Positions 42,601-54,800 are shown, counted from the stretch's first letter. The stretch: DNA of 64,000 nt from Amblyomma americanum (GCF_052857255.1 NC_135505.1:51617007-51681006); one strand, 5' to 3'. Numbers and translations are program-made. The notes: generated by a model from the letters alone, not told the origin.

Positions 42601-42604
42601 CTAT

Positions 42605-43560
42605 AGAAAACCGACAGACCGTCAACAATACGTGCACTTCCAAAGCTGCCGTCCTTGTGACTCTAAAACAAGCATCCGATACTCTCAGGCACATCGACTT
42701 AAAAGAATATGTTGCCAAGATGAAGACTTCATAAAACTTACCAAATGCATGCGAGAAGTCCCGAGTAAGCAACGATAACCCCCCGTAATTTTCGACGATG
42801 CCATTCAAAAGGCATGTGAACTCAACCGAGAGCAAATACTGGAGGGACGGCGATACAGCAAGGAAACAAATCTCCGGGCAAATCTCGTACTTACCTCCAC
42901 CATTAGGCCGCCTAACTTAAAGAAATCCTCACAATCCTCAAAAAACAAAGCGAGCGCCTTGAAAGAATTTTCAATCCGCCCCCTCACGCAGTCTACAGAC
43001 AACCAAAAAACATTCGATACATTCTAGTGCACTCAAAAACAAATAACCAGCTGGGACTGGGGTGCCGGCCCTGTGGGAAAAAATGCCAGGTCTGCAAACA
43101 CATACAAACGTCAGTCTGTGCAGTAAGCAGAGCTACAGGCTTAAAATAGAAAATTAATGGCAACTTTAATTGTGATTCCTGCAACGTAATATGCCTCCTT
43201 GAATGCAGTGTGTGAAGTATGCAATGCATTGGGCGCACCGTTAACCCTCTACAAATTGGCTTTATTAACCACCGCGGCATGTCCTCTCCCTCGCCGACCT
43301 CCCCTTGTCAAACCACATCAATGAGAAAAATCATCCATTGGACGCAATTTAGTTGACAGTGCTACAGGGTGGGTTCAACAACACCCGGGAAAAAGAGCAA
43401 CGCGAGGCGTACTTTATTTACAAATTCGGAACAATTCCCCACGGCATTTATAAAAATCCGGGTGTACTGCCCTCTATCCGCCCCTTGCAGAGCTAGTGCC
43501 GTCCTTACGAGTGCCCGCTTGACATACCTCGGTCGTTTCTCGCCAGGGGCATCTTTTTAA
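42605..43560 (+). pseudogene. PLE-A: Penelope-like element 3' part with GIY-YIG domain
   Basis: Truncated Penelope-like element. The RT thumb reads SIRYSQAHRLKRICCQDEDF, then IKLTKCMREV; the linker PPVIFDDAIQKACELNREQI; then a Cys cluster RPCGKKCQVCKHIQTSVC. The GIY-YIG nuclease follows, with SCNVICLLECSV and MQCIGRTVNPLQIGFINHRG, and a C-terminal REKEQREAYFIYKFGTIPHG. Several stops and frame changes. GIY-YIG fused after RT is diagnostic of Penelope-like elements, whose nuclease cuts the target. Not of the same lineage as PLE-B/C, judging by the linker and Cys cluster. Confidence 0.78.
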
Positions 43561-43787
43561 AGCTTCGCCCATCGGCGTACAAAAAGCTCTTCATCCCCCA
43601 CCACACCCCTATCTTCCCAGTTGGACCACACTGCCGAGCGGTGTGCAATTGAATAACTCACGTTTAAACGCTTCTGCCATTTTTCTGCCGCTTCTGCTTT
43701 TGCGGTGGGCAGAATTTTATTGGAGCACGTGTTTGCTAGTGTTTTTTTTCTAACATTTTGTGGTAGTAATAATAGAGTGCTGCTAAG

Positions 43788-44850
43788 ATGGTCAAGAAAC
43801 TGAAGGTTAAATACAAGGAGTGTGAGGCGTCAGTGAATTTGAAGGAAACGCGGTTTCGAATCTGAAGAGGAGGCCGAAGACGCCGATTTTATGTGCAAAT
43901 GGTGCGTGCAGGGCTGACGAAGCGAACACCAGCCTTGCGCTATGTATAGATGCCCTAGATAAAGAGCTGCAGACAGAGAGGGCAGAGAAGCGGAAACTTC
44001 AAGAACAGCTTAGTCAAATGTTGGGGGAAAAAATGTCTGACACCGCAAAGCGAAGCCACATTGGCGGACGTTCCAGCGCCAGCCACGTGGATGGGGCCTG
44101 CGCTGGCATGGACAGCGATAAGGAATTAGGTCAGGCAGGTTCAGACAGGAACGACTACGCACACGTGGCAGCTAGGAAGTCTGGAGGGGATGGAGAGAAG
44201 GTGAAAAAGCTAACTGCCAAGAATGAGGTCGCAGTCACAGATTAGAGGCGGCATAATAATCCGGAAGTTAGGATGGAGGCAGGGAATCGCCAAGTGCTTA
44301 TCGGTGGTGACTCAAGTATGAGTAGGTGCAAGAGAACTATAATGGAGCGTGTAAAGGGCAAAAAGCGGGTAGCAGTCAAGGCATTCCCAGGCAGGAAAAT
44401 GGACGCAGTACTCAGAGAGACAAAAGCGAACTTTCTAATAATGTTGCAGAGCGCAATTTGGTAGTGATAGCGGCGGGACTAAATGATGCCTTGAATGGTG
44501 AAGCCTCAAAAGTAGTGGAAAGATTAGCGGAGGGAGTTGGCGATTTAAGGGCGATAGCACAGCAAGTCCAGATCGTGGTGTGGACAGTGCCGTAACTGCA
44601 AGGACGGAACGGAGAAATTGCCAAGGACGTTGTGGCTGTTGATCGGGAGATAAGGAAGTTAAGCCAGGAGAAAGGCTTTGAAGTGACAGACATAAACAGA
44701 AAAGTGCATAGAGTAGGCTTTGGCGGAAGCTTTATACGAGATGGCATCCACTTTAATGGAAGGCTAGGAGCCGAGATCGGCTGGCGCCTGGCAGGCTGGG
44801 CAGTAGCTTTTCGAGTAGGGCCACTGCGGCTCAGGGCTTAGGGGTATGTA
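43788..44850 (+). pseudogene. Host LINE ORF1: zinc finger, coiled coil, SGNH esterase
   Basis: ATG 43788 reads MVKKLKVKYKECEASVNLKE, then shifts frame to FESEEEAEDADFMCKWC (a C-x-C...C-x2-C finger) and a charged helix DKELQTERAEKRKLQEQLSQ. From 44273 an SGNH/GDSL hydrolase region follows: QVLIGGDSSMSRC (nucleophile Ser block), LVVIAAGLNDALNG (Asn block) and FIRDGIHFNGRLG (His block). At least four stops or indels. Esterase ORF1s are known in some LINEs; their substrate is not established. Confidence 0.7.
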
Positions 44851-44929
44851 GAAGCACAGTAGAAAGTGCAGCAATGGAGGCTGACGCATATAAAATGGCC
44901 ACTTGGAGGTCCAGGAAGAAAACTACAAA

Positions 44930-45025
44930 AAAGAAATTCGACATCAGGATGCGGTACATAAACATGCAAGGCGGTAGAAAGAGAACGAAGTTGTTAGAGA
45001 TAAACAGCAGCAAGAAGAAGAGGGC
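44930..45025 (+). pseudogene. Host LINE ORF2, first endonuclease block
   Basis: Reads RYINMQGGRKRTKLLEINSS, the N-x-Q-type start of an APE endonuclease, then stops at the E2 junction. Continued at 55797. Confidence 0.6.
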
Positions 45026-45152
45026 ACAGTCAGCTGTCCCTGTTCCCACAGGCGGACGTGGTCTCACTGGGCGGTGTCTGGTCGTATCAATAGCTTCTGA
45101 TTGCTTGATTGTCTTTCGCTTTTGCAGGGCGCTTGCAGGTCGCTAGGGGCGC

Positions 45153-46313
45153 ATGTCGACGTCCTCTCCTGGCCAGGGGAACTCCCCCTGGTCGGCCAGC
45201 CTCCCCCCTAACCAACTTCCCCTGGACGCCTTCTTTCGGGGTGGCGTCGGCACTATTCCCGTGGCCTTGGTTCCATCGGATGGTGGCGCCATTCGACTGA
45301 ATAACCCGGATGCAGTTCAGACTGCACTACAGGCGATTACGCCTCACTTCTTAAAAATCAGTGATGTCCGACAGTACGGCAGAGGAGGCGTGGTGTGCAG
45401 GTCGGCCGACCAGGCCTGCATCATGGATTTGTTAACGTCCACAGCTTTTGGAAACCAGTCGGTAAGCGCATTTATACCGCCGCACTTGGCGTGCTCTAAA
45501 GGGCTGGTGCGAGGGGTTGACCCACGCCTTAGCCCTAAGGAAACGCTAGAGAAACTCTCCTCTGCAGGGGTGATTTCTGTACATCGGTGCACTCGGGTCG
45601 TTGAGGAAACAAAACTTCCAACTGAAACGGTAATTGCCACCTTTGCGGGTCTCTCCTGTCCATCTGAGTTGAAGGTGTGGCCCCTGGTTTTCAGGGTCGA
45701 TCCGTATTCTTCAAGGCCACTTCAATGCCGCAACTGCTGGAGATTTGGCCACAGCGCGAACGCCTGCAAGTCGAGCTCAAGGTGCAGTGTGTGTGGTGGT
45801 AATCATGACCGTGTAGGAAGGTGTTCAAAAGATGAGATGTGTTGCTTGTGCAGCGGTAGTCACTCCGCCACATATTCTAATTGTCCTGCAAGGGCTGAGG
45901 AGGTTAAGGTGCTGGAAGTATTAGAAAAGCGCAGGTGCTCAAGGCGCGAGGCTATGGCTATTGTTAAAGAAAGGACGTACGGGTACTCAAGTGTGGCAGC
46001 ACGGCAGACGACTGCGGTCGTGGATTCAAGTCTGACAGATGCGATTGCTGCAGCAGTTGAAAAGGCAATGGCCAAGGTCATGGATCGGCTAGTGAATTCA
46101 ATAACAGAGTGCATATCGCAAGTCATGGTGGCGCAAATGACCTCTTCAATAATGACCTCCAATGCTGCGTTCAAGTCATCCGTGGATCCTGCAGTACCTA
46201 CTAAACTCAGTGCGGAGACACCTTCCCTTGTTTCAATGCAGCCGCAAAAAGAGCGCACGCCTCCAACTCATGTACCTGAAGTCACGACCGGAGCAATTGA
46301 TGGGTGTGTTTAA
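45153..46313 (+). pseudogene. E2 ORF1: Gag-like protein with three CCHC knuckles
   Basis: Starts MSTSSPGQGNSPWSASLPPN, the same start as E3. A globular part is followed by knuckles CRNCWRFGHSANAC, CSVCGGNHDRVGRC and CCLCSGSHSATYSNC at about residues 195-255, and a helical region with AIAAAVEKAMAKVMDRL. A TAA (46311-46313) truncates it. In-frame sequence beyond (LDARAQKRSRSPLAVAGPSS, then ILEKAVAAA) matches the E3 C-terminus, so about 55 residues were lost to one mutation. Binds element RNA by analogy with the I-factor ORF1. Confidence 0.85.
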
Positions 46314-46489
46314 CTGATGGAGCTCGATGCTCGAGCTCAGAAACGTAGCCGGTCTCCTTTAGCCGTTGCTGGTCCGTCTAGCTCCCCTCAATCCAAAACA
46401 AAAAAGAGTAATTCAGGAAAAACTGGTCACCACAGCATTTTGGAAAAGGCAGTTGCTGCTGCAGATCTCTCCCCAGAATAGGGTCTCTG

Positions 46490-49225
46490 AGAGTGCTGCA
46501 GTGGAACTGCCGTTCCATTCAATGAGCTTTCACTGATTTAGTAACTCTTTCAAATCGATTTTCTCCTCATGTCATTGCGCTTCAAGAAACCTGGTTGTCG
46601 AAAGAGTTTTCATTTCAAATGGAACATTATCGAATTTTTAGAATGGACCGCCCATCAAGGGGAGGCGGTTTGCTTCTGCTGGTTTCATCCAGATTTTGTC
46701 ACAAGGCACGATTGGTGTTTCAGCGGGTGGACGCTCATTGCGAAATTCAGGCAATGGATCTTTCAGTTCCTGGTTTCCATCCCATTACTGTCGCAAATGT
46801 ATATTTTCCATCTGGGGTTCATGACTCACGGCCATTAGATTCCTTACTCTCTGTCAGCAGATCACATGTGTTGCTTGTTGGGGATTTCAATTCGCATCAC
46901 TTGACTTGGGGTTATCGAACAGACCAGTGCGGTTTGCGTTTATGGGATTGGGCTTGTGTGAATAACCTAAACTGTCATAACTCGGGTTTTCCGACCTTTC
47001 TCCGTGGGCACTCCCGATCAGCATTGGATTTAACGTTTTCAACCCCAGGGGTAGCAGTTTCCTCCTGGACTCCGGTTGACTGTGCCACAAACAGTGACCA
47101 CTTCCCACTCACTTTTGACATTGTGTGTCCGATGACTTCTATCGGCGGATTCAGTTGCACCCTAGTCGATTACAACAAGTTCAAAAGTTCACTCAGTTCA
47201 GAACTACACTCTTTGCCGAATTGGTCTCAGGAGAGCAGGGTGTTAGGCTTATGCTCTATTTTAGATCGGGTACGGAGGCAATCAGAGTTTACAGTGTGCG
47301 ATAGCATAGGCACTTCTCAGAGCCCTTGGTGGAATGCAGAATGTTCAAAAGATTATAGGCGGCGCAAGGCAGACTGGAAGAAACTTATCCATAATCAATG
47401 TCCCCGGAATTGGATCGATTATAAGTTTCTTGCAGCTACCTTCAAGCGCACAGTCGCTAGGGCAAAAGAAAAATATGATGAAGAGAATTATGCCCATCTA
47501 TCAAAATCTAATAACAGACAAGCCTTGTTTCGCTTTCTGAGGTCAAGGAACAGGCTGCCACCGCCTCACAACATCCCCTCTAATGTGCTGACTCCAGTAG
47601 AGCTTGCCAGGTCATTAGAAGAAATTGGCAAAGGCTTGGAACACCGTTTTTCGGCTGCGCTCTCTCGCCCACAACTGCTTGGGAATCACTATGATGATTT
47701 CCTTAATGTCTCGGTTTCTGAGCTCTCCCAGGTGATAAATCGGTTACCTTCTGCAGCTCCTGGTCCTGACCGTGTCACCTCTGCGATGATTAAAATACTG
47801 TTCGACGAATCCCCCAATGCTATATTGGAGCTGGTAAATTACTCTATTAGAACCCCATGGATCCCGGATGTATGGCGTGTTTCTAAAATTATCCCGGTGC
47901 TTAAAAAGCCAGGCGAAGGGTTGGTCTTAGACAACATTCGACCAATTTCATTGACATCGAACCTGGTGAAATTGGTTGAACGCGTGCTGTATGGACGAAT
48001 CATGCCCATTATTACTGAAAAGGGACTACTTAACCCCTGTCAGATTGGTTTCAAGCCTGGGTGCTCTATATGGTGTGCGCATACTGACCTCGAAAGCCGT
48101 GTCCGACTGGCGCGCCGGCGTCGACAGTATGCTGCGCTGGTCACTCTTGACATCTCGAAAGCATATGACAGTGTCGAACATGGGCCTCTGATGTACAGAC
48201 TACGTGCTCTGGGATTGCCAAGTTATTTTGTGGAATGGGTGTCAGCTTTCCTGGCTGACAGAGAATTTTATTGTTGTCAACGCGGAGTTTCTACAAGGAA
48301 ATTTCATCAATCTAGAGGTGTGCCTCAAGGTGCAGTTCTCTCCCCTGTTCTATGCAACCTCTTACTCAGTTCGATTCCGACTTCCCCTGACGTGACTACG
48401 TACGTGTATGCAGACGATATAGCTTTCTTTGCTGCTGCGAGTGATTTACATTCTGTGTATATGGTTTTACAGTCATATTTAAATTCCCTTGACCGATGGT
48501 TATCTGAATTACACTTAAGTCTTAATGTAAACAAGTGCGCTTTATTACCTTTTCCGGTTACTCAACAGGTACACATTTCATTGTCTTATCGTCATCATGT
48601 CATTCCTCAGGTATGTTCCCTAAAGTATCTCGGGGTAACTTATGATTCCTCTCTCTCTTGGCGGCCACATATAGATCAGGTTGCTGCGAAAGGGATTCGG
48701 GCGGTAGGCCTTCTGCGAAGGATGAGTAGCCCTCGCTGCGGTTTGCGCAGACATGCTCTGCTGCTGATTTACAAAATGTATATCCGGCCAATCTTGGAAT
48801 TCGGTTGCGTTTTGTTTTCTGGAGCAGCTGCATACAAAATGCGCCCACTTCTGCTCTTAGAGCGAGAAGCTCTGCGCCTGTGTTTGGGCCTCCCTAAATA
48901 CGTGGCAAACAATGTTTTGTATCTGGAAGCGCGGGTGCCGTCTCTTACTGCAAGGTTTCGCCTTTTGACAGTACAAACGTTTTTAAAGTTTTGCGACTCG
49001 GACCAGCATGCATCCGCGTTGATCTTCCTAAGGCAGCGAGCGGAGTTCTTGGGTGTCGGATGGTCTCGCCTTCAAACTCCCCAAATCTGTTTCGTTGAAT
49101 CTTTGCTGGGCCCACTGAATGTGCGAATACCTGAAATTGTTCCGGTGCGGTCCATCCCTGCAAATGTGTCTATCATCATGATATTTATCCACGTAATGCA
49201 AAATTACTGCCTTTCTCATGGTTAA
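46490..49225 (+). pseudogene. E2 ORF2: endonuclease and reverse transcriptase
   Basis: Endonuclease starts LRVLQWNCRSIQ, hits TGA (46523-46525), then continues in frame with LQETWLSKEF, LLVGDFNSHHLTWG and TNSDHFPLTF. RT motifs: ISLTSNLVKLVERVLYGRIM, VTLDISKAYDSVEH, SRGVPQGAVLSPVLCNLLL and TYVYADDIAFFAA. The thumb ends LYLEARVPSLTARFRLLTVQ. The frame is lost by a small indel before 49185, after which RNase H sequence continues in another frame. No AUG lies at the natural start. Confidence 0.86.
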
Positions 49226-50106
49226 ATGGTATGTTGCAGGAATATTTGTCGACCTTCAGCTCACATGTTGCAATTGCGACTGATGGCTCGGTGTGTGCAG
49301 AAAAGGCAGGTGTAGGTATTTACTCCCAGTCCCTTGACTGGTCTTTTTCTCTCCGTCTCCAAGATTTCACTCCTATCTATCTGGCTGAGTTTCTAGCAGT
49401 GGTTCTCGCTTTGCGAAAGGTACCAATTTCTTTATCAGCAGTAATAATAATTACGGACTCGTTATCTTTATGCACTTCCCTCTCGGCGTCCACTGAATCG
49501 CAGCTCTTTCGCATTCTAAAATTCCTGATCCCTCCACACATCACATTAATTCGATTTCTTTGGGTTCCTGGGCACAGGGGTCTTCTATTAAATGAATCAG
49601 CTGATGCTTTAGCGAAGGCAGCCCTCAGTGGACCGATTGTTGACCCGCTTCCAAAAACTGCTTACATCAAGGCGGCACGCTTCCGACGGTACACCGTAAT
49701 GAACGAACTGGGTGCATCAGCGCTTACTTCCTTGGACGACTTCCAGCACCTACTGTTCCCATGGAGAAGCTCAGTCTGGCGATCGCGCAATCTTGAAGTT
49801 TCCTTCACGAGGCTTAGCTGCCGAGTACCGCAACTAAATTTTTACCTATACAGGCCTGGTCTGGCGATCTCCCCATTGTGTCCGTATTGTGCGGAGCCGG
49901 AAACAATAGAGCACTTTCTTCTTTTTTGCCGTCGTTACTCATCGATTAGGAGGCGACTATTAGAAGTTCCAATACAGAATCTCAGTTTGCGCCTGTCTTC
50001 TGTGGTTGTTCTGTCTCTTGGCGCTTCTATGCTTGGCCATACCAATGGGAATGTTTGCTCTGCCGTTCAAAATTATCTACTGGAATCAAAACGTCTACCT
50101 TCATGA
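49165..50106 (+). pseudogene. E2 ORF2: RNase H and C-terminal knuckle
   Basis: Shifted frame: NAKLLPFSWLNGMLQEYLST, then IATDGSVCAEKAGVGIYSQS, YLAEFLAVVLALRKV, IITDSLSLCTSL and VPGHRGLLLNESADALAKAA (four acidic positions), and CPYCAEPETIEHFLLFC. Ends at 50106. Confidence 0.85.
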
Positions 50107-50378
50107 TCTTTCGTCCTGCCCCTCCCATTATCAGCTTCTGTATTTCGGTTTTTACAACCACTTATAGTAATCCCTACCCCTTCTTTGCCTAAATTTTAGT
50201 TTGTATGCCCCCCTAACCTCCTGCAACCTCCTCGGCTACGAAAACTGTGCGATCCAAATTTTGGTAGGTCATCCCATGCTTGCCACATGCAACTGGTCAT
50301 TTAAATAGCCACCGCCTGGTTATGGCCAATCCCCCTTGTGGGTATGTGCCATTGTGTGAGGTCAACAACATCAACAAC
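50107..50378 (+). other. E2 3' UTR, stem-loop and tail
   Basis: Contains GGCCAATCCCCCTTGTGGGT and TATGTGCCATTGTGTGAGG, the same terminal stem-loop as E1 and E3, then TCAACAACATCAACAAC. Confidence 0.7.
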
Positions 50379-50563
50379 AAGAAGAGGGCCGGCTGACGCT
50401 CGTACCCACCGTGGCTGTTCTGTTGACGTGGCTCAGCTACCCAGGCTTCGGGGCAGTGGCTAAGTACCTGGCGGTGTTGCGTTAGCTTGCTAAATTTCTC
50501 CTTCTTTTTGTCTGTGCCTGTTTGCTCCTGTTCTGGGGTGATTGGGTGCGGGACGAGAGCTTA

Positions 50564-51889
50564 ATGTCGACTTCTTCTCCTGGCCAGGGGTTTTCCCCTT
50601 GGTCGGCATCTCTTCCTAAAGACCAGCTCCCACTTGATCTCTTTTTCCGCAGCGGTGTTTCAAGCATTCCAGTCGCATTAGTGCCTTCCGATGGAGGCGC
50701 TATCCGACTGAACAACCCGGAGGCAGTGCAGGCGGCCCTTCAGTCCACATCGAAGCACTTTATGCACATTACCGATGTCCGGCAGTTCGGCAGGGGTGGT
50801 GTTTTGTGCCGGTCGTCGGATAAAGACTGTATTGAAGATCTTCTAAAGTGCACGACCTTCGCCAGCCACCCGGTGAGCGCATTCATTCCGCCTCATCTCG
50901 CATGTTCCAAGGGCTTGGTCCGAGGGGTCGACTCTCGATTGAGCCCTGCGGAAACGCTTGAGAACCTCTCGCCTGCGGGAGTGATTGCTGTCCATCGATG
51001 CAGCAGGCTGGTTGACGGAGTAAAAATTCCTACGGAGTCCGTCATTGCCATATTTGCAGGATTATTTTGCCCTTCAGAGATTAAGGTGTGGCCATTGGTT
51101 TTTCGAGTAGATGCCTTTAACTCTCGGCCCCTTCAATGTCAAAACTGCTGGCGATTTGGCCACAGCGGCAAAGCCTGCAAATCGGCCTTACGCTGCTGTG
51201 CCTGTGGGGAACGTCATTGCAGAGAGGAATGTCCTGAACAGCAAGAGAAGTGTTGTTTGTGTAGCGGTGCTCATCCTGCTGATTCGCCTGACTGTCCTGC
51301 ACGAGCACAAGAAGTTCAGGTGCTCGAGCTTATAGACAAGCGCAGATGCACGCGGAGAGAGGCTTTTGCCGCAGTCAAGGAGAGAGCCTCAGCCTACTCT
51401 AGTGTGGCCGCCAAATGCCCACCCATAATGGATTCTAGTTTGTCCCAGGCTATTACAGCGGCAGTTGAGAAAGCTGTGGCAAATGCAATGGATCGCATTA
51501 TGGAAACCGTGTCCACGTGCATTTCGCAGGTCATAGCTGCTCAGATAACCAATCTTCTGCAGGCGTCCACCACTCCGCTCTTGTCTTCTTTGGCTTCGGA
51601 AGCTACCCCTCCTTCTGTAGTAATCGATTCCGCTCCACAGGGCCAAAAACAATGTGAGCAACAAAAGACCTCTCAGCCCTCTCCTTCGAATAGCGTTATG
51701 GACGCATCCTCTATGGATTGTATTGATATGGAGTGTGATCTCCGCGCCCAGAAACGAAGTGGGTCTCCTCTGAATATTGCAGGTCCATCTTGCCCCCAGT
51801 CAAAGACAAAGAAAAGTAACGCAAGTCAAAACGCTAAGACCAGTATTCTAGAAAAGGCAGTCGCGGCTGCGGCACTTCCGCCAAAATAG
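50564..51889 (+). CDS. E3 ORF1: Gag-like RNA-binding protein
   Basis: Starts at ATG 50564 (MSTSSPGQGFSPWSASLPKD), chosen by agreement with E2. 441 aa. Knuckles CQNCWRFGHSGKAC, CCACGERHCREEC and CCLCSGAHPADSPDC lie at about residues 195-255. Downstream are a helical stretch (AITAAVEKAVANAMDRIMET) and a basic C-terminus (AQKRSGSPLNIAGPSCPQSK, then ILEKAVAAAALPPK). The stop TAG (51887-51889) overlaps the region where ORF2 homology begins. Intact. Confidence 0.85.
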   Translation: MSTSSPGQGFSPWSASLPKDQLPLDLFFRSGVSSIPVALVPSDGGAIRLNNPEAVQAALQSTSKHFMHITDVRQFGRGGVLCRSSDKDCIEDLLKCTTFASHPVSAFIPPHLACSKGLVRGVDSRLSPAETLENLSPAGVIAVHRCSRLVDGVKIPTESVIAIFAGLFCPSEIKVWPLVFRVDAFNSRPLQCQNCWRFGHSGKACKSALRCCACGERHCREECPEQQEKCCLCSGAHPADSPDCPARAQEVQVLELIDKRRCTRREAFAAVKERASAYSSVAAKCPPIMDSSLSQAITAAVEKAVANAMDRIMETVSTCISQVIAAQITNLLQASTTPLLSSLASEATPPSVVIDSAPQGQKQCEQQKTSQPSPSNSVMDASSMDCIDMECDLRAQKRSGSPLNIAGPSCPQSKTKKSNASQNAKTSILEKAVAAAALPPK

Positions 51890-51891
51890 GG

Positions 51892-54800
51892 TTCTTAAGT
51901 GTCCTCCAGTGGAATTGTCGATCAATATTCTCAGCTTCAATAGATTTAAACTGCCTATGCAATCAGCTTCTACCAGATTTAGTTGCTTTACAGGAAACAT
52001 GGCTAACTCCAAATTTCAATTATCATCTCAAGGATTACCATCCGTTCCGGCTTGACCGGTCATCACGAGGGGGAGGGTTGTTATTGCTCATATCTACACA
52101 GTTTTGCCACAGGGCATGCATTTCTTTTCAATATGCGGACAATGAATGTGAAATCCTTGCGGTTGACCTCAGTGTCCCAGGTCAACAGCCCTTTACGGTA
52201 GCTAATGCATATTTACCGTCTGGTGTGCGTGACACTCGGCCCCTTGACTCACTCATGTCTAGTAGCCGATCTCAGGTTCTATTACTTGGCGACTTCAATT
52301 CGCACCATGTGACTTGGGGGTTTAAAACAGACAGCTTTGGTTCTAGGCTATTTGATTGGGCTTCTGGCAACAACTTGATCTGCAACAATTCCGGATTGCC
52401 TACGTTTGTTCGCAGTCAATGCCGCTCTGCCCTGGATTTAACTTTTTCCTCCCAAGGAGTCTCCGTTATGTCTTGGGCGCCTGTTGACTGTGCAACAAAC
52501 AGTGATCATCTACCGATTAGTTTCAAGTTTGCGTGTAAATTAACTCTTCCTGAGCGACATCAGCGCACGTTAATAAATTACAATTGCTTTAAAGACACTC
52601 TAAAATCAGCCCTCCAAATCACTTCAGACACTCGTGCTCAGATAAGTGCCGAAAGCAAGGCTGCACATCTATGTTCAGTACTGGACCATGCAAGGCAAAA
52701 GTCTGAATTTTTGGTTAAGAGAACAAAGGGTGCAATCGCGAACAGTTGGTGGAATTCTGAGTGCACGCGTGCATATAGACGACGGAAAGCAGCTTGGAAG
52801 AAACTTCTCATCAATCAATGCCCAAAAAATTGGCTGGATTATAAGTATGTTGCAGCAACATTTAAGCGCACTGTCGCCCGTGCAAAGGAGGAGTATAATA
52901 CAAACCATTATGATTTCCTTTCCCAATCGGGAAGTAAACGAGCCTTGTTTAGTTTCATGAGGCGCAACAAGGTGATTCCTCCGACTGCCAACATTGAATC
53001 CCTCGTTCAGTCCCCTGCTGACATCGCAAAGGCCTTAGAAGATATTGCGTGTGGCCTAGAGCTTCGCTTTACATCTGCTTTACCTTCTCCTACTATATTC
53101 ACATGCACCTCAAGTGATTTCACTGAGGTCTCTATGCCTGAGCTGTCGCAAATTGTTCTGCGCTTATCCCCAGCGGCTCCTGGCCCCGATAAGGTCACTT
53201 CATCTATGATCAAAATTTTGTTCAATGAATCTCCTGCAGACCTGTTGGCTCTAATTAACCATTCTATTAAAGGTCCTTGGATACCGCATGAGTGGCGTCT
53301 TGCTGAAATAGTTCCATTGCTTAAACAGCAAGGGGAGGGCTTAACTTTAGACAATATACGCGCTATTTCGTTAACATCGAACCTAGTGAAATTGGTGGAA
53401 AGGGTCCTTCTCGGCCGTGTCATGTCATTCATTTCAGAAAATGCTGTATTGAATCCATGTCAAATTGGTTTCAGGCCGGGTTGTTCAATTTGGTGTGCTC
53501 ATACTGATCTTGAGAGTCGTATTAAATTAGCTCGCAATAGAAAACAGTTTGCTGCGCTTGTCACCTTGGATATCAGTAAAGCATACGACAGCGTGGAGCA
53601 CTCGACTCTATTACTAAGATTACAGGAACTCAACTTCCCGAGCTATTTTGTAGCCTGGATATCTGTCTTTTTAGAAAATAGAGAATTTTACTGCTGCCAA
53701 AATGGTATTTCCTCAAGGAGATTTCCACAGACAAGAGGTGTTCCGCAAGGATCAGTTCTCTCCCCTGTTCTTTTTAATATTTTTCTAAGCTCAATTCCAT
53801 GCATTCAAAATGTGAAAACTTATGTGTACGCCGACGATATTGCATTTTTTGCATCAGCAGGTGACATTCACACTCTTTATTGAACCCTGCAAAATTACCT
53901 CAATGTTCTTGACAACTGGCTAGGAAGAATTCATCTGTCCCTTAATGTGAAGAAATGCGCATTGTTAGTATTTCCAGTTTCTGTTCCTGTAAACATCTGC
54001 CTGGTCTATAGAAATAACATAATACCTCAAGTTCAGACGGTGAAGTATCTCGGTGTAATATACGACTCTACTCTCTCCTGGCGGCCACACATTGAGCAAG
54101 TTTCTGCAAAAGGAGTTCGGGCCATTGGCATCCTGCGCAGGCTTTGTAGTGCTAGGTCAGGCATGAGAAGGCATACGCTTCTGATGATTTATAAAATGTA
54201 CGTCCGCCCAATTTTGGAGTTCGGGTGTGTTTTATTCTCAGGAGCTCCTGCCTATCAACTTCGCCCTCTTGTGCTTTTGGAGCGTGAGGCGTTGCGCCTT
54301 TGTCTGGGGCTTCCAAAATATGTCGCCAATGCTGTTCTGCACCTTGAGGCGCGAATGCCTTCGTTATCAGCTAGGTTTCGCCTTTTAACAGTTCAAACAT
54401 TTTTAAAATTGTGCGACTCCCCTCTTCACGCTTCCAGTATAATATTTCTTAGTCAACCTTCCGCCTTTTTTAGTGCTTCCTGGTCTCGATTTCATACCCC
54501 GCAGATATGTTACGTGCAGTCCCTCCTTGATCGCATAAATATCCATTTCACTGATATCCGCCAAATATATAACAACTCCTCATCTGTCCAGATTGAATTC
54601 GATGACATTTTCCCATCGAATGCAAAGCTGCAGCCCTTCCCGCTTCTTCAGGGTCTATTGCAGGTCCACCTAAGGTCCTTTCCCTCTCATGTTCTTATTG
54701 CTACCGATGCCTCGCAGGATCGCGAAAAGGCAGGTGTGGGAATTTTTTCACCTTCACTGGATTGGTCTTTTTCTCTCCGTCGTCCTGACTTCACTCCAAT

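Larger units (their letters stand above)
45026..50378 (+). mobile_element. E2: I/R1-type LINE with Gag-like ORF1 and RNase H
   Basis: Nearly full-length two-ORF LINE flanked by an 11-bp duplication AAGAAGAGGGC (45015-45025 and 50379-50389). ORF1 has zinc knuckles; ORF2 has endonuclease, RT, RNase H and a knuckle. The 3' stem-loop motif and a CAACAA-type tail (50363-50380) precede the right duplication. Three inactivating changes are visible (ORF1 TAA, ORF2 TGA, one frameshift). E3 begins immediately beyond the right duplication, so E2 landed at the 5' edge of E3. Confidence 0.88.
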
